From NCBI RefSeq assembly GCF_019799945.1, contig NZ_JABGCH010000004.1:62001-126000 (forward strand): a stretch of DNA of 64,000 nt, read 5' to 3'. Source of the DNA: Modestobacter marinus (GTDB taxonomy: Bacteria > Actinomycetota > Actinomycetes > Mycobacteriales > Geodermatophilaceae). Both the position numbers and the translations under genes were made by a program. Shown here one piece after another: positions 8,246 through 16,201 of this stretch. Under the pieces are notes generated by a model that was not told the DNA's origin, ran no database searches, and worked only from the letters and a program-made list of their open reading frames with translations. How positions within the stretch are numbered: position 1 is the first letter of the stretch; each line of letters begins with the position of its first letter.

Positions 8246-8277
8246 CGGGCCCGCCCGCCGGCTGGCGAGCGGGCCCG
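8246..8277 (-). terminator. Terminator of the amidase gene
   Basis: A 14-bp stem with one mismatch (CGGGCCCGCCCGCC / GGCGAGCGGGCCCG) and a 4-base GGCT loop lies 13 bases past the amidase stop. Confidence 0.8.
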
Positions 8278-8289
8278 CCGCGCGGGGGA

Positions 8290-9984
8290 TCAGGTGCCCG
8301 GCTCCGGGTTGTCCGGCTGCGGGTCGGCGCCCACGGTCGGCAGGAAGCGCGGCGCCTGGCGGGCGGCGGCCTGGTCCTCGAAGTCCGCGGCGATGTCCAG
8401 CAGCGCCGCGTCGGCCCACCGCGCGCCGAAGAAGGAGACGCCGACCGGTAGGGACTCCTGCGGACCGGAGAACCCGGCCGGCACCGTCACGTTCGGGTAG
8501 CCGGCCACCGCGGCCGGACCCGAGGTGCTGTACTCGAACGCGTCACCCATCCCGTCCAGGTTCTTGTACCTGGTCTGCCAGCCAGGGGTGTTGGTCAGCC
8601 CCACGATCGCGTCGAGGTCGTCCTCGGTGCCCGGCCCCTGGGCGAGCACCTCGTCGATCGAGGCCCGGGCCAGCTCGCGGATGCGGTCCCGGGTCTGCTG
8701 GATCGCCGGGTCCTCCGCGGGGACGGCCGCCGCCTGCGCCTGCTCGAACAGCTCCTGGCCGAAGGTGGACAGCTCCACCGGGTCCTGCGCGTTGAACGCG
8801 ATCAAGCCGGCGAGGTCGGCCGGGTGGTCCCCGGGGGTGGCGGCCAGGTAGGCGTTGAGGTCGCGCTTGAACTCCGCCAGCAGCGCCGGGGTCTCCCCGG
8901 CGTTGATCTCGTCTCGGTAGGCCAGCTGCACCGGCACCGTGGCAGCCCCGGCGGCCTCGACCTGCTTCACCGCCGTCGCGAACACCGCCTCGGTCACGTC
9001 GTCGACCGTGGTCGACTGTTCGGGGCTGAGCGTCCAGACCCCGATCCGCGCGCCCTGCAGGGCGTCGAGGTCCAGGTCGGCGAAGTCGGCCGCGAGGTCG
9101 GCGGGGATCTCGCCGGTGGCGGCGTCGGCGTCGTCGGCACCCGCCACCACCTCCAGCACGATCGCGGCGTCGACCGCGTGCCGGGCCATCGGGCCGGCTG
9201 TGTCCTGCTCGGCGGAGATCGGCACGATGCCGTCCCGGCTGACCAGCCCGAGGGTCGGCTTCAGCCCGACCAGGCCGGTCTGTCCGGAGGGGCAGACGAT
9301 CGACCCGTCGGTCTCGGTGCCGATCGCGACCTGGGCCAGCGCGGCGGCCACGCCGGTGCCGGAGCCGCTGGAGGAACCGCACGGGTTGCGGTCGAGCACG
9401 TAGGGGTTGGCGGTCTGACCGCCCACGCCGCTCCACCCGCTGGTGGACCCCGCGCCGCGGAAGTTCGCCCACTCGGAGAGGTTCGCCTTGCCGATGATGA
9501 CCGCGCCCGCGTCGCGGAGCCTCGTCGTGATCGTCGCGTCGTCCGGCTCGCTGTTCAGCAGGGCCCGCGAGCCCGCGGTGGTCGGCATGTCCGCGGTGTC
9601 CACGTTGTCCTTGAGCAGCACCGGGATGCCCTCGAGCGGACCGCGGGTCCCGTCCTGCGCGCGGGTCTCGTCGCTGGCGGCCGCCTCGTCCAGGGCCCCC
9701 GGGTTGACCGCCAGCACCGCGCCGAGCTCGTCGTCGAGGTCGTCGATCCGGTCCAGGTAGGCCTGGGTGAGCTCCACGGCGGTCAGGTCCCCGTCGTCCA
9801 TCCGCTGCTGCAGGTCGGGGATCGTGGCGGCGTCGAGGTCCAGCCCGGCCGGCAGCAGGGTGGTGGAGCCGGCGGTGTCCGCCGCGGCGGCCCCGGGAGG
9901 GGTCACGAGGACGACGGCGGCCGCGACGACGACCGTGGCCCTGCGGCGCAGCGGTCGGCGGGCGGTGCGGGGAACGGCGCGCAT
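8290..9984 (-). CDS. Secreted amidase (amidase signature family)
   Basis: 564 residues. A twin-arginine-rich N-terminus (RTARRPLRRR) and hydrophobic core ending in an AAA cleavage region indicate export. The amidase-signature Ser-cisSer-Lys triad is visible: Lys in IPVLLKDNVDTA, the Gly/Ser loop CGSSSGSGTG, and the nucleophile region ETDGSIVCPSGQTG. The enzyme hydrolyses a C-N amide bond; relatives range from peptide amidases to aryl-acylamidases, and the substrate is unknown here. The ATG at 9984 is chosen because GGAG lies six bases upstream; an ATG two codons earlier leaves no room for it. The gene appears monocistronic, with its own terminator. Confidence 0.9.
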   Translation of the reverse strand: MRAVPRTARRPLRRRATVVVAAAVVLVTPPGAAAADTAGSTTLLPAGLDLDAATIPDLQQRMDDGDLTAVELTQAYLDRIDDLDDELGAVLAVNPGALDEAAASDETRAQDGTRGPLEGIPVLLKDNVDTADMPTTAGSRALLNSEPDDATITTRLRDAGAVIIGKANLSEWANFRGAGSTSGWSGVGGQTANPYVLDRNPCGSSSGSGTGVAAALAQVAIGTETDGSIVCPSGQTGLVGLKPTLGLVSRDGIVPISAEQDTAGPMARHAVDAAIVLEVVAGADDADAATGEIPADLAADFADLDLDALQGARIGVWTLSPEQSTTVDDVTEAVFATAVKQVEAAGAATVPVQLAYRDEINAGETPALLAEFKRDLNAYLAATPGDHPADLAGLIAFNAQDPVELSTFGQELFEQAQAAAVPAEDPAIQQTRDRIRELARASIDEVLAQGPGTEDDLDAIVGLTNTPGWQTRYKNLDGMGDAFEYSTSGPAAVAGYPNVTVPAGFSGPQESLPVGVSFFGARWADAALLDIAADFEDQAAARQAPRFLPTVGADPQPDNPEPGT

Positions 9985-10136
9985 GGGCATCTCCGAGGAG
10001 TTCGGGCGGGCGCAGCGGACCGTTGCAAGGTAGGACCGTCGGGGCGAGCGCGCCGGGTGAGCGCCAGGTCGGGCCGGTGCGGCGGCTGGGTGCCCCGGTC
10101 CGGGCACCGTGCGGCCCGGCGGGGGACAGTGGTGGG

Positions 10137-10970
10137 GTGTTCGACGTGGACCTGCTGGCCCTGCTGACCCGGGAGGTGCTCCGCGAGCGGGTGGCCGCGC
10201 TGATCGCCGAGAGCTGCGCGTGGGCCGTGGGCCTCTCCGACCAGCCGCACTACCTGCGGCGCGGCGGCCGCGTGGTCGGCACCGGCATCACCATCGGCGC
10301 CCGCGCCGCCGCGGGACAGCTGCTGTCCGGCGAGGAGGACGGTCGGCTGGAGCTGGGCGACGCCCGGCCGGGCAGCTTCCAGGACGTGCTGAACACGGTG
10401 ACGGCCGACGGCACGCTGATCGCCGAGCGGTTCGACCGGGAGGTGCTCGAGCCGTTCGTGCTCGACACCTGCGTGCAGGCGGTCGCCCGGTTCCGGGACT
10501 CCCGGGCGGGCGCGTGGGCCGAGCTCCTCGACGAGCTGGGGGACGACGGCAGCGACCTGGTCGAGGTGGTCCGGGTCGGGGAGTGGGAGGCGCCGCTGCG
10601 CATCGACGCGGAGCACCTGGTGCTGGCCGCGCTGGGGCACGTCCCGCTGGTGGAGGTCGAGGCGGAGGGGCTGCCGCTGTCGCTGGTGCGAGCCGCCGAG
10701 GCGGTCACCCGGGCCGCGGCCCCCGCGCCCCCGGCCGCGGACCCCACCCGCGACGACCTGGCCGGCGCCCGGTTCCTCGCCGACGCCGCCCTGCGCGCCT
10801 CCGGGCTGCCCCTCCCGGTCCCCGTGGACCGGGCCGACCAGCTGCTGGACGTGCTGCTCGCGGAGGGGGTGCTCCCGGAGGAGGTGCCCACCCTCCTGGC
10901 CGAGCTGCCGGTCGAGCCGGCGACCGCCGCGGAGGTGCGCGCCACCCTGGCCGCGCTCGGGCACGGCTGA
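10137..10970 (+). CDS. Conserved-looking protein of unknown function
   Basis: 277 residues from the GTG at 10137, where codon use and ordered sequence begin; the longer frame upstream reads as unstructured. Not recognised. It is acidic, with an N-terminal helical block (LLTREVLRERVAALIAES), a region rich in Gly and hydrophobics about residues 40-65, and a C-terminal Ala/Pro-rich part ending in helices with repeated LLAE-type motifs. There is no signal peptide, membrane segment or obvious metal motif. It stands alone between a divergent amidase and a strong terminator. It could be a ligand-binding or regulatory protein; no function should be inferred. Confidence 0.65.
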   Translation: MFDVDLLALLTREVLRERVAALIAESCAWAVGLSDQPHYLRRGGRVVGTGITIGARAAAGQLLSGEEDGRLELGDARPGSFQDVLNTVTADGTLIAERFDREVLEPFVLDTCVQAVARFRDSRAGAWAELLDELGDDGSDLVEVVRVGEWEAPLRIDAEHLVLAALGHVPLVEVEAEGLPLSLVRAAEAVTRAAAPAPPAADPTRDDLAGARFLADAALRASGLPLPVPVDRADQLLDVLLAEGVLPEEVPTLLAELPVEPATAAEVRATLAALGHG

Positions 10971-11013
10971 GCCGCCGGGCGGGCTGGTCGACGAGTCCGG
11001 GGTCAGACGCGTG

Positions 11014-11046
11014 GACGGGCCGGGGGCTGCTGGCCCCCGGCCCGTC
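11014..11046. terminator. Bidirectional terminator hairpin
   Basis: A perfect 14-bp stem (GACGGGCCGGGGGC / GCCCCCGGCCCGTC) with a TGCTG loop lies between the convergent unknown gene and hsp20. Confidence 0.87.
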
Positions 11047-11068
11047 GGCGTGCAACGCCCGGGTGCGA

Positions 11069-11530
11069 TCAGCTGGAGATCGCGATCCGGCGCGGCTTGG
11101 CGGCCGGTGACTTCGGGACCCGGACGGTCAGGACACCGTCGTGCAGCGAGGCCTCGACTCCGTCCGCGTCGACCTCGCCGGGCAGCGTCACGGAGTACTG
11201 GAAGGCACCGACGCGTCGGGCCCGCCGGTGCAGGATGCCCGAGCGCTCCTTCTCCTGGACCTCACCGGCGACGGTCAGGACGCGGTCCTGCAGCTGGACG
11301 TCGACGTCGTCGCGGGCCACACCGGGCAGCTCCAGCTCCAGCGACCATGCGTCGTCGGTCTCCTCGAGGTCCGCGGAGGGGACCCAGCGGTCGACGGCTC
11401 CACCGAAGCTCGACTCCCACAGCGACGTGAGGCGGTCGTAGAGCTCGTCGAGCTCACGGAAGGGGTCACGGGGAGCGAGGCGGCCGCGGGGGGCCGTGCT
11501 GCGCGACCGGGCGTGAACGGGCAGTGTCAT
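11069..11530 (-). CDS. Small heat shock protein, Hsp20/alpha-crystallin family
   Basis: 153 residues. The alpha-crystallin domain runs from about residue 50 to 140: it opens with DLEETDDAWSLELELPGV, contains the ELPGVARDDVDV and DGVLTVRVPK signatures, and ends in the C-terminal IAI (IxI) motif used for oligomer assembly. It holds unfolding proteins without ATP. The ATG at 11530 is preceded by AGGAGG at six bases; a longer frame from 11566 lacks this. Upstream is an exact SigR/SigH-type promoter pattern, which would put the gene under thiol-oxidative and heat stress control, as known for hsp20 genes of mycobacteria. It is divergent from cydA. Confidence 0.95.
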   Translation of the reverse strand: MTLPVHARSRSTAPRGRLAPRDPFRELDELYDRLTSLWESSFGGAVDRWVPSADLEETDDAWSLELELPGVARDDVDVQLQDRVLTVAGEVQEKERSGILHRRARRVGAFQYSVTLPGEVDADGVEASLHDGVLTVRVPKSPAAKPRRIAISS

Positions 11531-11573
11531 GGTGGTCCTCCTCTCGGTGGTGGTCCTGTCGGACACCTGAGAG

Positions 11574-11599
11574 AACTTCCAGTGGCGGCTGTAAATTCC
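11574..11599 (-). promoter_or_regulatory. SigR/SigH-type promoter of hsp20
   Basis: On the minus strand GGAAT (11599-11595) is followed after exactly 18 bases by GTT (11576-11574), the published GGAAT-N18-GTT pattern of Streptomyces SigR and close to mycobacterial SigH promoters. It would start transcription about 35-40 bases before the hsp20 start codon. Confidence 0.65.
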
Positions 11600-11742
11600 C
11601 GGCGACTGGGCCGCCGGCGCCGCCTCGCGCCGGTGTTGGCACGGAACCCCCGGGGAGCCTGCCGCTCGGATCGCCCCGCGTGTCGCCGCCTGCGCGGAGA
11701 CCGTCGCTGGCTCAGGACGCGGTGCGCGGGCACACTGCCGCC

Positions 11743-13167
11743 ATGGGCGTACTGGCCGAGGCCGTCCCCCTGCTGGCAGCGGACTCCTCGCAGGTGCTGC
11801 CCGCGCGCCAGATGATGGCCTTCACCCTGGGCTTCCACATCATCCTGGTGCCCTTCGGGGTCGCCTTCACCGCGATCATGCTCATCGCCAACTACCGCGG
11901 GATCCGGCACGGCGACGAGACGGCACTGCAGCTGGCCCGCCGCTGGTCCCTGGTCGCCGGGGTGCTGTTCGCGGTCGGCGCGGTGTCCGGGACGGTGCTC
12001 TCCTTCGAGCTCGGGTTGCTGTGGCCGGGGCTCATGGGGCGCTACGGCGCGGCCTTCGGCATCCCCTTCGCCGTCGAGGGCCTGTTCTTCTTCGTCGAGG
12101 CGATCTTCGTCGCGATCTACATCTACGGCTGGGAGCGGATGCGGCCCTGGCCGCACTTCTGGAGCGGCGTGCCCATCGTCATCTCGGGCGTGGGCGGGAC
12201 CTCCTCGGTGGTGGCCGCCAACGCCTGGATGAACATGCCCGGGGGCATCACGGTCGAGGACGGCCGGGTGGTCGACGTCCGGCCGCTGGAGATCTTCTTC
12301 ACCGACGCCTTCTGGTACGAGGCGGTCCACATGCTGCTGGCCGCCTACATGGTGGCCGGGTTCGTGATCGCGGGCGTCTACGCGGTCGGGATGCTGCGCG
12401 GACGCCGGGACCGCCTGCACCGGCTGGGGCTGGCCATCCCGTTCGCCGTCGCCGCGATCGCGACCCCGATCCAGGTCGTCGTCGGCGACGTGGCCGCCCG
12501 CGAGGTGCACCAGAACGAGCCGGCGAAGTTCGCCATGATCGCCGCGCTGCCGGAGACCGGGACCCGCGTGCCCGAGGTGCTCGGCGGCGTCCTCGTCGAC
12601 GGCGAGGTGCGCTACGGCATCGAGGTCCCGCTGATGGCCTCGATCCTGGCCGGGTTCGACCCGGACACCGAGATCCAGGGGCTGGACGCTATCCCGCCCG
12701 ACGAGCGGCCGGCGGCCCGGCTGGTCAACACCGTGCACCTCGCCTTCCAGGTGATGGTCGCGATCGGCAGCGCCCTGCTCGGGCTGGCTCTGTGGGGCGG
12801 GTTCTCCTGGTGGCGGCACCGCCGGCTCCCGGAGAACCGGCTGTTCCTCGCCTGCACCGCGGTCAGCGGCGTCGCCGCGGTGGTGGCGCTGGAGGCCGGG
12901 TGGGTGGTCACCGAGGTCGGGCGTCAGCCGTGGACCGTCGTCGGGCTCTTGCGCACCGAGGACGCCGCCCCGACGACCGGGAACCTGTGGCCGTTCTTCG
13001 GGGCCACCGTCGTCCTCTACGTGGCGATCGCGTTCGGCACGTTCTACGTGCTGCGCCTGCTCCGCGAGCGCTGGCGGGCGGCCGAGGCCGAGGGGGAGGC
13101 CGACCCGGGCGGGGAGGGGGACGTGCCCTACGGGCCGTCCCGGGCGCGGGCGGGGGACCGGTCGTGA
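11743..13167 (+). CDS. cydA: Cytochrome bd ubiquinol oxidase subunit I
   Basis: 474 residues with about nine membrane helices. The heme b595 ligand is His32 (TLGFHIILVPFG) and the heme b558 histidine is His196 (EAVHMLLAAYM); the GRQPW signature of CydA lies near residue 395. The quinol-binding Q-loop is of the short type, as in many actinobacterial and CIO-like oxidases. The enzyme reduces O2 to water at the membrane with quinol as donor and supports growth at low oxygen or under nitrosative stress. The ATG at 11743 is the first start consistent with the family N-terminus. cydB follows with a 4-base overlap; cydDC is not in the window. Confidence 0.95.
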   Translation: MGVLAEAVPLLAADSSQVLPARQMMAFTLGFHIILVPFGVAFTAIMLIANYRGIRHGDETALQLARRWSLVAGVLFAVGAVSGTVLSFELGLLWPGLMGRYGAAFGIPFAVEGLFFFVEAIFVAIYIYGWERMRPWPHFWSGVPIVISGVGGTSSVVAANAWMNMPGGITVEDGRVVDVRPLEIFFTDAFWYEAVHMLLAAYMVAGFVIAGVYAVGMLRGRRDRLHRLGLAIPFAVAAIATPIQVVVGDVAAREVHQNEPAKFAMIAALPETGTRVPEVLGGVLVDGEVRYGIEVPLMASILAGFDPDTEIQGLDAIPPDERPAARLVNTVHLAFQVMVAIGSALLGLALWGGFSWWRHRRLPENRLFLACTAVSGVAAVVALEAGWVVTEVGRQPWTVVGLLRTEDAAPTTGNLWPFFGATVVLYVAIAFGTFYVLRLLRERWRAAEAEGEADPGGEGDVPYGPSRARAGDRS

Positions 13168-14159
13168 GCACCTTCGCCGCCGCCGTGCTGTTCACCGGGG
13201 TGCTGGCCTACGCCGTCCTCGGCGGCGCCGACTTCGGGGCGGGGTTCTGGGACCTCACCGCCGGCGGGGCGGGGCGCGGCCGGCGCCCGCGGCACTTGGT
13301 CGACGAGTCGCTGGCGCCGGTGTGGGAGGCCAACCACGTCTGGCTGGTCTTCTGCCTGGTGATGCTGTGGACCGGGTTCCCCACCGCGTTCGCCGCGATC
13401 ACGACGACGCTGTACATCCCGCTGGGGCTGGCGGCGCTCGGGATCGTCGCGCGCGGAGCGGGCTTCGCGTTCCGCAAGGTCCTGGTCCGCACCGACCAGC
13501 AGCGGCTCGCGGGCGCCGCGTTCGCGATCTCCTCGGTGCTCGCCCCGTTCATGCTCGGCACGGTCGTCGGGGGCATCGCCTCCGGGCGGGTGCCCGCGGA
13601 CGGGCACGGCGACCCGATCACCAGCTGGGTCAACCCCACCTCCCTGCTGGGCGGCACCCTCGCGGTGCTGACCTGCGCCTTCGTCGCCGCCGTCTTCCTC
13701 ACCGCCGAGGCGCGCCGCCGGGACGACGTGGAGCTGGAGGCCTGGTTCCAGCGCCGGTCGCAGGTGGTCGCCGGGGTCACCGGCGCAGTCGCCCTGGCCG
13801 GCATCGCGGTGCTCCGCGCGGACTCGCCCCGGCTGTTCGACGCGCTGCTGACCCGGGGGCTGCCGCTGGTGCTGCTCTCCGCCGCGTCCGGGCTGGCCGC
13901 GCTGCTGCTCGTCCGGCGGCTGGCGCCGCGGCTGGTCCAGGGCCTCGCCGTCCTGGCGGTGGCGGCGATCATCGCCGGGTGGGGGACGGCGCAGTACCCC
14001 TACCTGCTGGTGCCGCACACGACCATCAGCGAGGCGGCCGCGCCGGCGGCCACGCTGTGGTCCCTCACCATCGTCGCGGCGCTGGCGCTGGTGATCGTCG
14101 TCCCCTCGATGGTCCTCTTGTTCGTGCTCGCCCAGCGCGGGAGCCTGGAGAGTCACTGA
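13164..14159 (+). CDS. cydB: Cytochrome bd ubiquinol oxidase subunit II
   Basis: 331 residues with about eight to nine hydrophobic segments. The N-terminal YAVLGGADFGAGFWDLT and the VWEANHVWLVF segment near residue 55 are the most conserved CydB motifs. It pairs with CydA in the bd oxidase. The GTG start overlaps the cydA stop (GTGA at 13164-13167), fixing the start and implying coupled translation. A small acidic protein gene follows 13 bases later, possibly in the same transcript. Confidence 0.95.
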   Translation: MSTFAAAVLFTGVLAYAVLGGADFGAGFWDLTAGGAGRGRRPRHLVDESLAPVWEANHVWLVFCLVMLWTGFPTAFAAITTTLYIPLGLAALGIVARGAGFAFRKVLVRTDQQRLAGAAFAISSVLAPFMLGTVVGGIASGRVPADGHGDPITSWVNPTSLLGGTLAVLTCAFVAAVFLTAEARRRDDVELEAWFQRRSQVVAGVTGAVALAGIAVLRADSPRLFDALLTRGLPLVLLSAASGLAALLLVRRLAPRLVQGLAVLAVAAIIAGWGTAQYPYLLVPHTTISEAAAPAATLWSLTIVAALALVIVVPSMVLLFVLAQRGSLESH

Positions 14160-14172
14160 GCGAGGGAGGGTC

Positions 14173-14523
14173 ATGCCCACCTACCGGGTCAACGACGCCG
14201 GGGTCCGGTACGCCCGGCGGCTGATCGACGCCGACCGCTACGACGACAGCACCGAGTGGTCCGAGGCGGCGCCGACCACCGAGGAGCGGAACGAGGAGCT
14301 CGAGGAGGAGGGCCGCGAGGAGTGGAGCCGCTGGTACCTCGCGGTCGACGAGGACGCCGGGGAGACCACCAAGGCCCGCTACCGCTTCCCGTACGGCGAC
14401 TTCGAGAACGTCAACCGGGCGGCGCTGGTCCACGCCAAGCAGCGGGCCGCCCAGAACGACCACCCGCAGATCGAGCAGGCGGCCGACGAGCTGCTGCAGC
14501 GGCTCGACGCCCGGCGGTCCTGA
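14173..14523 (+). CDS. Small acidic protein of unknown function downstream of cydAB
   Basis: 116 residues, starting at an ATG preceded by GAGGGAGG. It is strongly acidic, with a Glu-rich stretch around residues 40-55 and ordered segments YRVNDAGVRYARRLIDADRY at the start and YRFPYGDFENVNRAALVHAK later. There is no signal peptide or membrane segment, so it is cytoplasmic. Similar short proteins are annotated only as hypothetical in actinobacteria. Its position 13 bases after cydB suggests co-transcription, but nothing ties it to the oxidase. It ends 6 bases before the convergent CoA-transferase stop. Confidence 0.75.
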   Translation: MPTYRVNDAGVRYARRLIDADRYDDSTEWSEAAPTTEERNEELEEEGREEWSRWYLAVDEDAGETTKARYRFPYGDFENVNRAALVHAKQRAAQNDHPQIEQAADELLQRLDARRS

Positions 14524-14529
14524 CCGGGG

Positions 14530-16053
14530 TCAGGCGGCCGGCAGCATCGTGCCCGTCTCCAGGTAGCGGGTGTGCCAGCCCAGCGCCTCGGTCAGCAGGT
14601 GCGGGGTGTGCCGGCCGTAGGCGTCCCGGTCGGCCCGGTCGAGGTAGTCGGTGAGCATCGGCCGGTAGTCCGGATGGGCGCAGCGCTCGACCACCAGCCG
14701 GGCCCGGCGCCGGGGCGAGAGGCCGCGCAGGTCGGCCAGCCCGTGCTCGGTGACGATGACGGCGACGTCGTGCTCGGTGTGGTCGACGTGCGACACCATC
14801 GGCACGATCGCGGAGATCGCGCCGTCCTTCGCCGTCGACGGGGTGACGAAGAAGGAGATGAAGGCGTTGCGGGCGAAGTCGCCCGAGCCGCCGATGCCGT
14901 TCTGGATCTTGCTGCCCATCAGGTGGGTGGAGTTGACGTTGCCGTAGACGTCGGCCTCGATCATCCCGTTCATCGCCAGCACGCCCAGCCGGCGGACCAC
15001 CTCCGGGTGGTTGCTGATCTCCTGCGGCCGCAGCAGGATCCGGTCGCGGAACTCCTCGATCTCTGCGTTGAAGTCGGCGATCGCGGTGGGGCTGAGCGAG
15101 AACGCGGTCGCCGACGCGGAGACCAGCGTCCCCGAGCGCAGCAGGTCGAGCATGCCGTCCTGGATCACCTCGGTGTAGGCGGTCAGCCCCTGGAAGGAGG
15201 ACTCCTGCAGCCCGGCCATCACCGCGTTGGCCACGTTCCCGACGCCCGACTGCAAGGGCAGCAGCTCCGCCGGCAGCCGGCCGCGGGTGACCTCGTGCTC
15301 CAGGTACTCGATCACGTGTCCCGCGATCGCCCGGGCGGCGTCGTCGGGCTCCTTGAACGGCGTGTTGCGGTCCGGTGAGTCGGTCTCGACGACCGCGACC
15401 ACCTTCGCCGGGTCGACCCGCAGGTGGGGCACCCCGATCCGGTCGTCGGGCCGGGTGAGCTGGATCGGCCGGCGGTCCGGTGGCAGGGCGGTGCCGTAGT
15501 AGACGTCGTGCATCCCGTCCAGCCCGGCCGGCTGCCAGGAGTTGACCTCCAGCACGACCCGGTCCGCCTGGTCGAGCCAGGTCTTGTTGTTGCCGATCGA
15601 GGACGAGGGGACCAGCGTGCCGTCCTCGGCGATCCCGCTGACCTCGATCAGGGCGACGTCCAGCGGCCCGAGGAACCCCTGCCACGCCAGCTGGGCGACG
15701 TGCGAGAGGTGGACGTCGATGTAGTCCATCTGGCCGGCGTTGATCTTCTGCCGGCTCACCGGGTCGGACTGGTGCGGCAGCCGCAGCTCGATGCCGTCGG
15801 CGGCGGCCAGCGCGCCGTCCAGCTCCGGCGCGGTCGACGCCCCGGTCCACACGTTGATCCGGAAGGGCTTCCCGGCGGCATTCGACTCGGTGATGCGCCG
15901 GGCCAGCGCCTCGGGCACCGCCTTCGGGTAACCGGCGCCGGTGAAGCCGCTCATCCCGACCGTGTCGCCGGGACGGATGACCGCGGCGGCTTCGTCGGCC
16001 GACACCACCCGGCGGGCGAGGTCGGCGTTGCGGATGCGGCCGGACCCGGACAT
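14530..16053 (-). CDS. Acetyl-CoA hydrolase / succinyl-CoA:acetate CoA-transferase family protein
   Basis: 507 residues, the normal length of this family. Landmarks are SGFTGAGYPKAVPEAL near the N-terminus, GNNKTW around residue 155, the SGVGNVANAVMAGL loop, and YTEVIQDG, whose glutamate carries the CoA thioester in characterised members. The enzyme moves CoA between acetate and succinyl-CoA or hydrolyses acetyl-CoA; which of these cannot be read from sequence. It is divergent from a succinate-semialdehyde dehydrogenase gene, a possible link through succinate. The cytoplasmic location is clear, since no signal is present. Confidence 0.9.
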   Translation of the reverse strand: MSGSGRIRNADLARRVVSADEAAAVIRPGDTVGMSGFTGAGYPKAVPEALARRITESNAAGKPFRINVWTGASTAPELDGALAAADGIELRLPHQSDPVSRQKINAGQMDYIDVHLSHVAQLAWQGFLGPLDVALIEVSGIAEDGTLVPSSSIGNNKTWLDQADRVVLEVNSWQPAGLDGMHDVYYGTALPPDRRPIQLTRPDDRIGVPHLRVDPAKVVAVVETDSPDRNTPFKEPDDAARAIAGHVIEYLEHEVTRGRLPAELLPLQSGVGNVANAVMAGLQESSFQGLTAYTEVIQDGMLDLLRSGTLVSASATAFSLSPTAIADFNAEIEEFRDRILLRPQEISNHPEVVRRLGVLAMNGMIEADVYGNVNSTHLMGSKIQNGIGGSGDFARNAFISFFVTPSTAKDGAISAIVPMVSHVDHTEHDVAVIVTEHGLADLRGLSPRRRARLVVERCAHPDYRPMLTDYLDRADRDAYGRHTPHLLTEALGWHTRYLETGTMLPAA

Positions 16054-16201
16054 GGCGTCGTCCCCCTCGCCCCGGCACCGCGGTACGCCGGTGTGCCCTG
16101 GACGCTACGACGCTCCGGTTTCGTCGGCTGGGCGGCGGGCAGGTGCACGATGCAGGCGGCGCCGTCCGGCCCACCCCGACCAGCACACGACGGGAGACCA
16201 C

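Noticed and set aside
8290-10107. Longer start for the amidase at 10107
   Set aside because: The extra residues precede the signal peptide and have no ribosome site; the ATG at 9984 is better.
11531-11742. HspR-type HAIR operator upstream of hsp20
   Set aside because: CTTGAGT-N7-ACTCAAG is absent; a SigR/SigH-type promoter explains the region better.
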